In this document: positions 32,065-36,090 of the stretch, piece after piece
How the letters are laid out: every line of letters begins with the position of its first letter
Numbering within the stretch: position 1 is the stretch's first letter
Origin: a virus
Length of the DNA stretch: 36,090 nucleotides
Direction: 5' to 3' (one strand)
IMG/VR virus record: IMGVR_UViG_3300006789_000071
Span: 1-36,090 of that record
The notes under the pieces: model-generated
Told to the model about the DNA's origin: nothing
Database searches by the model: none
Seen by the model: only the letters and a program-made list of their open reading frames with translations
Program-made: the position numbers and the translations under genes

Positions 32065-33759
32065 TTATCTTTCCGTATTTCTCATAAAGGAAACTATGAT
32101 ATATCTTTTACCTGACGATACCGCTCTTGCCCCATGTTTATGGGTTATATTTCCAGGATGTAAAGTTACATACCCTATATCATTTTTTAATAATTGTTTT
32201 TGTCGTCTGAACCATGTACCACCACCCTCATATTCAGTGAGGTTTGATAATTGTACTAAACACGTAATGTCAGACATATCATGGTGTATTGATAAATGAC
32301 CTTGAGCATTTGGCGTGTATCTGGCTAAAAAGTTTTCTGATGTTAGGTTATCCCAACCCTTACCTTCCAATTCCCACATATGAATCGAAAGTGGCATGAC
32401 ATACTCTTTTAGAACATCCATATAAATGTCCTGCATTCCAATAGTTTCTAATATCATATCAGTGGTTGGATAATTTTCATGCCTATCAACTGTCCAAGCA
32501 TCTGCATACTCAGCTTCTTCCCTAATCATTTTACAAAACTCAGGAGTAAATAATGGAAATGAGAATGTATTTGTAAATGGTTCATCTACAATCAAATCCC
32601 ATTCTTTAGTTTTAGCTGAGTATGTTATGAATCGTTCTTTCCAAGAATGAGCGTTATCATAATATGTATACAATTCTGGATGTAGTTTATCAGGCATAAC
32701 TTTAAACTCTATTGTATCTATCCATTTCTTATATATCTTTGGAAAGTCAAATTGCTTTACTTTATTTTTAGAATTATCTAATATTTTAGAAGATAGTGAT
32801 GGTGAATTTTTCAACCTACCAATTTGTTGTATAAGTGAACTTTCTAAATCACTATCTTTTTTAGATGATGGTTCGATTATACCACACCCCTGTATTAGTG
32901 ATAAAAGATTACCAGTATCAGTTGTTAATATCTTAACACCACCTTGCATCATTTCTAATGCCGTTATACAAAATGTCTCATCATACTTGGATGGGTACAG
33001 CCAATATTCGGATTTAGAAATCTCATTGTATAATTTTTTTGGAGATAACCCATCGTAAAATGTAACACCATCTAAATCATCTTTATACGAATCATACCAC
33101 TCAAGTGCATATGGTGGTGAGGTTACTATCAATGTAGCGTCTGAGTACAACGCCTTTATCTTCGGCCACATTCTTAGTAGGGTTTTTAATCCTCTATCTG
33201 GAGCTGATGAGTATATAAATCTATTTGGTATCTTTTCGTTAGATATACCACTCCAATCTGATAAGTCTATACCATTTGGGATTACTAAGACTTTGTGTTC
33301 TAACTCAGGATATTTTTTTAAGAATATTTCCTTTTGGTAATTCGATACCAATACGATATTGGTCATTCTATCATCTAAGAAGAAATCATAACCATCGTTG
33401 TCTAATGTCATACCATTCCACCACGGATAGTATTCATTATTATGAATCCAAAAGTAAGATTTGTCGTATGTAATATTATGTTCAGCTAACTCTAATATAT
33501 AATGAATATAGTTAGTACATATTACAATATCAAATTTATTATTTTTATATTTTTTGGAAAGTATCTCGTAATCTACATAGTCAACACCATCGATGTTGGC
33601 CGTGTCAACTTCACCAGTAACTACAACGTCATGGCCGTTTAACTTGAAGAAGTGTGCTAATTTGAGTACCATATACTCAGTGCCACCAGCACCTTCGTTA
33701 ATCCAAGTATCTAATGACCATTTAGATTTTTGATAACCTGATACAAATAATACCTTCAT
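32065..33759 (-). CDS. Glycosyltransferase fused to collagen lysyl-hydroxylase-like domain
   Basis: A 564-aa two-domain protein. Residues 1-350 form a GT-B, GT4-like glycosyltransferase: GAGGTEYMVLKLAHFFKLNGHDV near the N terminus, VIPNGID (159-165), SAPDRGLKTLL, and E261-x7-E269 (KYDETFCITALEMM) for the nucleotide sugar. Residues about 395-564 form a 2OG-Fe(II) dioxygenase closely patterned on procollagen lysyl hydroxylases: NYPTTDMIL, NFLARYTPNAQGHLSIHHD (H492, D494), YEGGGTWFRR, GYVTLHPGNITHKHG (H542), and R552 in KRYIIVSF. The combination parallels human LH3 and mimivirus L230. It follows the second oxygenase by 7 nt and the collagen-like gene lies just upstream, so Lys residues of that fibre are the likely substrate (inference). 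The start has only an A-rich leader. Confidence 0.85.
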   Translation of the reverse strand: MKVLFVSGYQKSKWSLDTWINEGAGGTEYMVLKLAHFFKLNGHDVVVTGEVDTANIDGVDYVDYEILSKKYKNNKFDIVICTNYIHYILELAEHNITYDKSYFWIHNNEYYPWWNGMTLDNDGYDFFLDDRMTNIVLVSNYQKEIFLKKYPELEHKVLVIPNGIDLSDWSGISNEKIPNRFIYSSAPDRGLKTLLRMWPKIKALYSDATLIVTSPPYALEWYDSYKDDLDGVTFYDGLSPKKLYNEISKSEYWLYPSKYDETFCITALEMMQGGVKILTTDTGNLLSLIQGCGIIEPSSKKDSDLESSLIQQIGRLKNSPSLSSKILDNSKNKVKQFDFPKIYKKWIDTIEFKVMPDKLHPELYTYYDNAHSWKERFITYSAKTKEWDLIVDEPFTNTFSFPLFTPEFCKMIREEAEYADAWTVDRHENYPTTDMILETIGMQDIYMDVLKEYVMPLSIHMWELEGKGWDNLTSENFLARYTPNAQGHLSIHHDMSDITCLVQLSNLTEYEGGGTWFRRQKQLLKNDIGYVTLHPGNITHKHGARAVSSGKRYIIVSFMRNTER

Positions 33760-33766
33760 ATTTTAT

Positions 33767-34366
33767 TTATTTAAATGGTTCACCACCCACCCACAATACA
33801 AAGGACTTTCGTGTACCTTTAGTTATAGGTGTTACTCTGTGTAGAAAGAATGATGGAAAAATAACAGCAGCTCCCTTTATACGTGGTGCTGTAATCCAAC
33901 TACCACCAATATTAAATTGTAAATCACCACCCTCATATTCAGATGGGTCGGATAATTGAACAGTTACTGAGACCTTCCGTTGGTTTTGTATACCAATACC
34001 ACAATCCATATGCCAGTCGTACTGACCACCACCACTATAATATTCGGTATATTGAATTTGCTCTCTCATTTGAGTTAATTCAAAGTCCCACATGGTTTTA
34101 TTAGCGGTCTTAATCATATCAGACAACTTTTCGTATACCCAATACCACTCGTCTGATTGTGGACACCATTTAATTTTTGATTTTCTATAATCGGTGATTT
34201 TGGATTTAACATCTTGACCAGTTTGAGCGTCTACCCAATCCAAATTAGTTGTGAGGGATTCTATATCAACGAGTTCGGTAGTAGTAAACCCATCTTTAAA
34301 CCAGTAGTAATTTGAGTAGTCTACAAAGCTACGTGAACTATCACTAAAATTAAAATTCTTTTCCAT
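33767..34366 (-). CDS. 2OG-Fe(II) oxygenase, PKHD/prolyl-hydroxylase-like
   Basis: A 199-aa oxygenase. Fe ligands are H119-M-D121 (QYDWHMDCG) and H176 (FPSFFLHRV), with R186 (KGTRKSFVLWVGG) for 2-oxoglutarate. The segments SVTVQLSDPSEYEGGDLQF and AAVIFPSFFLHRVTPITKG are typical of PKHD-type and prolyl-4-hydroxylase-like enzymes. It lies between the collagen-like fibre gene and the GT-lysyl hydroxylase gene, preceded by a late element (34383-34390), so it is probably made late and acts on virion protein. The visible collagen repeats contain almost no Pro directly before Gly, so classical 4-hydroxylation is not well supported; X-position Pro or another residue may be the target. Confidence 0.85.
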   Translation of the reverse strand: MEKNFNFSDSSRSFVDYSNYYWFKDGFTTTELVDIESLTTNLDWVDAQTGQDVKSKITDYRKSKIKWCPQSDEWYWVYEKLSDMIKTANKTMWDFELTQMREQIQYTEYYSGGGQYDWHMDCGIGIQNQRKVSVTVQLSDPSEYEGGDLQFNIGGSWITAPRIKGAAVIFPSFFLHRVTPITKGTRKSFVLWVGGEPFK

Positions 34367-34382
34367 AACTAAACTTATTTAC

Positions 34383-34390
34383 TATAAATA
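34383..34390 (-). promoter_or_regulatory. Late promoter element TATTTATA, modification genes
   Basis: The minus strand reads CATATTTATAG, 16 nt upstream of ATG 34366, in the 35-nt gap after the collagen-like gene. This is the shortest spacing of the set. Confidence 0.5.
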
Positions 34391-34401
34391 TGAAAATTTA
34401 T

Positions 34402-36090
34402 TTAATAAGATGAACCACTGAAGTAAGTTTCTACTACATAAAGAGGGTCACCACTTGAATAACCATATTCTTTGAATACCAACTTATCTAAAGACTCATC
34501 CCATTCAAAATATCCACCCGATAACTGGTTACCTTTATCACCAACACCACCTTGTTGACCTTTAGAACCAGTTTCACCAAGTGGTGAAGCGCCAGTCTGG
34601 CCTTTTTGACCCTCACCACCAGTATTGCCTTGTATACCTTTAGGACCTTGAGCACCTTTATGACCTTGAACACCTTTAGGACCTTGACCGCCAGTTTCAC
34701 CTTTTTGACCTTTAGGTGATAATCCAATTATACCTTTTATACCTTTAGGACCTTGAATACCTTTAGAACCTTGAATACCTTTATCACCACTATCACCTGA
34801 AATACCTGATGGTCCTTGAGCACCCGTTTCACCTTTTTGACCTTTAGGTGATTCACCTACTGCACCTTCATCACCTACTCCACCTTGAACACCTTTAGGG
34901 CCTTGAACGCCTTTAGGACCTTGAACACCTTTAGGACCTTGACCGCCAGTTTCACCTTTTTGACCTTTAGGTGATAATCCAATTATACCTTTTATACCTT
35001 TAGGACCTTGAACACCTTTAGAACCTTGAATACCTTTATTTCCACTATCACCTGAAATACCCGATGGTCCTTGAGCACCCGTTTCACCTTTTTGACCTTT
35101 AGGTGATTCACCTACTGCACCTTCATCACCTACTCCACCTTGAACACCTTTAGGGCCTTGAACACCTTTAGGGCCTTGCGGGCCAGTATCTCCTTTAGGA
35201 CCAGTAGCTCCTTTTTGACCAGGAGCAGATGAACCTTGTGGGCCAGTTATACCTTTAGGACCTTGGTCACCAAGTGGGCCTTGAGGGCCAGTATCTCCTT
35301 TAGGGCCAGTAGCTCCTTTTTGACCTGCTGGTGATGGACCATTTACACCTTTAGGACCTTGAACACCTTTAGGGCCTTGAACACCATCTTCACCTTGACC
35401 ACCAACAGGACCTTGAAGGCCAGTAGCTCCCTTTTGACCAGCAGCACCTTTAGGTGATGCGCCTACGGCACCTTCATCACCTACTCCACCTTGAACACCT
35501 TTAGGACCTTGAACACCTTTATCACCATTGGCACCAGATGGTCCTTCAGCACCTTGTGGGCCAGTTGCACCTTTTTGGCCTGCAGGTGATGGACCAACTG
35601 CACCTTGTGGGCCTTGAACACCTTTAGGACCTTGATTTCCTGAATTACCTTGTGGGCCAGTATCTCCTTTAGAGCCAGTAGCACCAGTTTCACCTTTTTG
35701 ACCTTTAGGTGATGCACCTACTGCACCTTCATCACCTTGTGGGCCTTGAACACCCTTGGGACCTTGAATACCTTTAGGGCCTTGAGGACCGGTGCCACCT
35801 TTAGGACCAGTAGCACCTTTTTGACCTGCTGGCGATGGTCCATTTACACCTTTAGGACCTTGAACACCTTTAGGGCCTTGTACACCTTTAGGACCTTGAA
35901 CACCTTTAGGGCCGGTTGAGCCAGTAGCTCCCTTTTGACCAGCAGCACCTTTAGGTGATGCGCCTACGGCACCTTCATCACCTTGTGGGCCTTGAACACC
36001 TTTAGGACCTTGAACACCTTTATCACCATTGGCACCAGATGGTCCTTCAGCACCTTGTGGGCCAGTTGCACCTTTTTGGCCTGCAGGTGA
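34402..36090 (-). CDS. Collagen-like tail fibre protein, N terminus outside window
   Basis: At least 563 codons of open frame enter from the right edge and stop at TAA 34402. Nearly all is Gly-X-Y repeat, dominated by GPKGVQGPKG, GPQG, GDEG, GAVG and GQKGATG, with about 55 Lys residues placed directly before Gly. Short interruptions of the form (A/L/E/P)-S-P-(K/A)-G-Q-K-G recur every few dozen residues. The C terminus is a roughly 35-residue non-collagen tip, GGYFEWDESLDKLVFKEYG and onward. Such proteins form trimeric fibres on phage tails or heads. It sits upstream of two hydroxylase genes, one fused to a glycosyltransferase, likely its modifiers. Other apparent frames here are repeat shadows. 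Confidence 0.85.
   Translation of the reverse strand, partial: SPAGQKGATGPQGAEGPSGANGDKGVQGPKGVQGPQGDEGAVGASPKGAAGQKGATGSTGPKGVQGPKGVQGPKGVQGPKGVNGPSPAGQKGATGPKGGTGPQGPKGIQGPKGVQGPQGDEGAVGASPKGQKGETGATGSKGDTGPQGNSGNQGPKGVQGPQGAVGPSPAGQKGATGPQGAEGPSGANGDKGVQGPKGVQGGVGDEGAVGASPKGAAGQKGATGLQGPVGGQGEDGVQGPKGVQGPKGVNGPSPAGQKGATGPKGDTGPQGPLGDQGPKGITGPQGSSAPGQKGATGPKGDTGPQGPKGVQGPKGVQGGVGDEGAVGESPKGQKGETGAQGPSGISGDSGNKGIQGSKGVQGPKGIKGIIGLSPKGQKGETGGQGPKGVQGPKGVQGPKGVQGGVGDEGAVGESPKGQKGETGAQGPSGISGDSGDKGIQGSKGIQGPKGIKGIIGLSPKGQKGETGGQGPKGVQGHKGAQGPKGIQGNTGGEGQKGQTGASPLGETGSKGQQGGVGDKGNQLSGGYFEWDESLDKLVFKEYGYSSGDPLYVVETYFSGSSY
34681..35175 (-). repeat. Tandem 255-bp duplication inside collagen-like gene
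   Basis: The segment 34681-34935 is repeated nearly base for base from 34936 to about 35175 with a period of 255 bp (85 codons), including the rarer GIKGIIGLSPKG and GISGDSG blocks. A few substitutions (for example GDK to GNK) show some divergence. Confidence 0.85.
35421..36090 (-). repeat. Direct repeat pair, 501 bp apart, in collagen-like gene
   Basis: The block at 35421-35589 recurs at 35922-36090 with an offset of 501 bp (167 codons). The copies differ mainly where a GGV triplet replaces GPQ. The repeat probably continues beyond the window. Confidence 0.8.

Noticed and set aside
34488-35919. Lys/Val-rich or Thr/Leu-rich open frames inside the collagen-like gene on both strands
   Set aside because: They are out-of-frame readings of the Gly-Pro-Lys codon repeat; the period-3 repeat keeps other frames open. 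The in-frame reading gives continuous Gly-X-Y.

Overview
This window is a 36-kb piece of a tailed, contractile (T4-like, myovirus-type) phage genome. Every gene I can support lies on the minus strand, so transcription runs right to left. The phage almost certainly infects a Bacteroidota bacterium, probably a flavobacterium. The base composition is AT-rich. Seven early-type promoters have the form TTTGG-N19-TATATTAGT, which matches the known Bacteroidota promoter layout (TTTG at -33, TAnnTTTG at -7). Many genes start behind A/T-rich leaders with little or no Shine-Dalgarno sequence. No stretch over 300 bases lacks a gene; the longer gaps (3951-4066, 11780-11920, 16348-16459, 25740-25857, 26104-26209) hold promoters, terminators or a structured RNA.

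Late half, read from the right edge: a long collagen-like fibre gene enters at 36090 and ends at 34402. It is followed by a PKHD/prolyl-hydroxylase-like 2-oxoglutarate oxygenase and then by a fusion of a GT-B glycosyltransferase with a collagen lysyl-hydroxylase (PLOD-type) domain. Next come the neck and tail genes: gp13-, gp14- and gp15-like proteins, a coiled-coil protein, tail sheath (gp18), tail tube (gp19), a small single-gene unit, a two-frame tail chaperone pair, a 56-aa protein, the tape measure, a 915-aa baseplate protein with 15-residue repeats, a LysM protein, a baseplate hub protein and a 178-aa protein. These genes are preceded by a recurring TATTTATA/TACTTATA element, the likely late promoter, and several units are separated by hairpin terminators.

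Early/middle half (16871 to 1): small unknown genes, a compact family A DNA polymerase, a 697-aa unknown protein, gp32-like ssDNA-binding protein, RecA/UvsX recombinase, a 5'-3' exonuclease, a nucleotidyltransferase, a DnaB/gp41-type helicase, class I ribonucleotide reductase (NrdB, NrdA), a tRNA-like structured RNA, thioredoxin, a second 2OG oxygenase, a MazG-like pyrophosphohydrolase, a small HTH protein, two tandem Mom-like DNA-modification genes and a partial unknown gene running off the left edge. Together they make deoxynucleotides, copy and recombine phage DNA, and probably modify its bases.

The most striking content is at the right end: a collagen-like fibre whose triplets repeatedly place Lys before Gly, next to an enzyme fusing a lysyl-hydroxylase domain to a glycosyltransferase and to a second hydroxylase. 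This looks like a phage-encoded system for hydroxylating and glycosylating its own collagen-like fibre, analogous to animal LH3 and mimivirus L230 but with a different glycosyltransferase fold.
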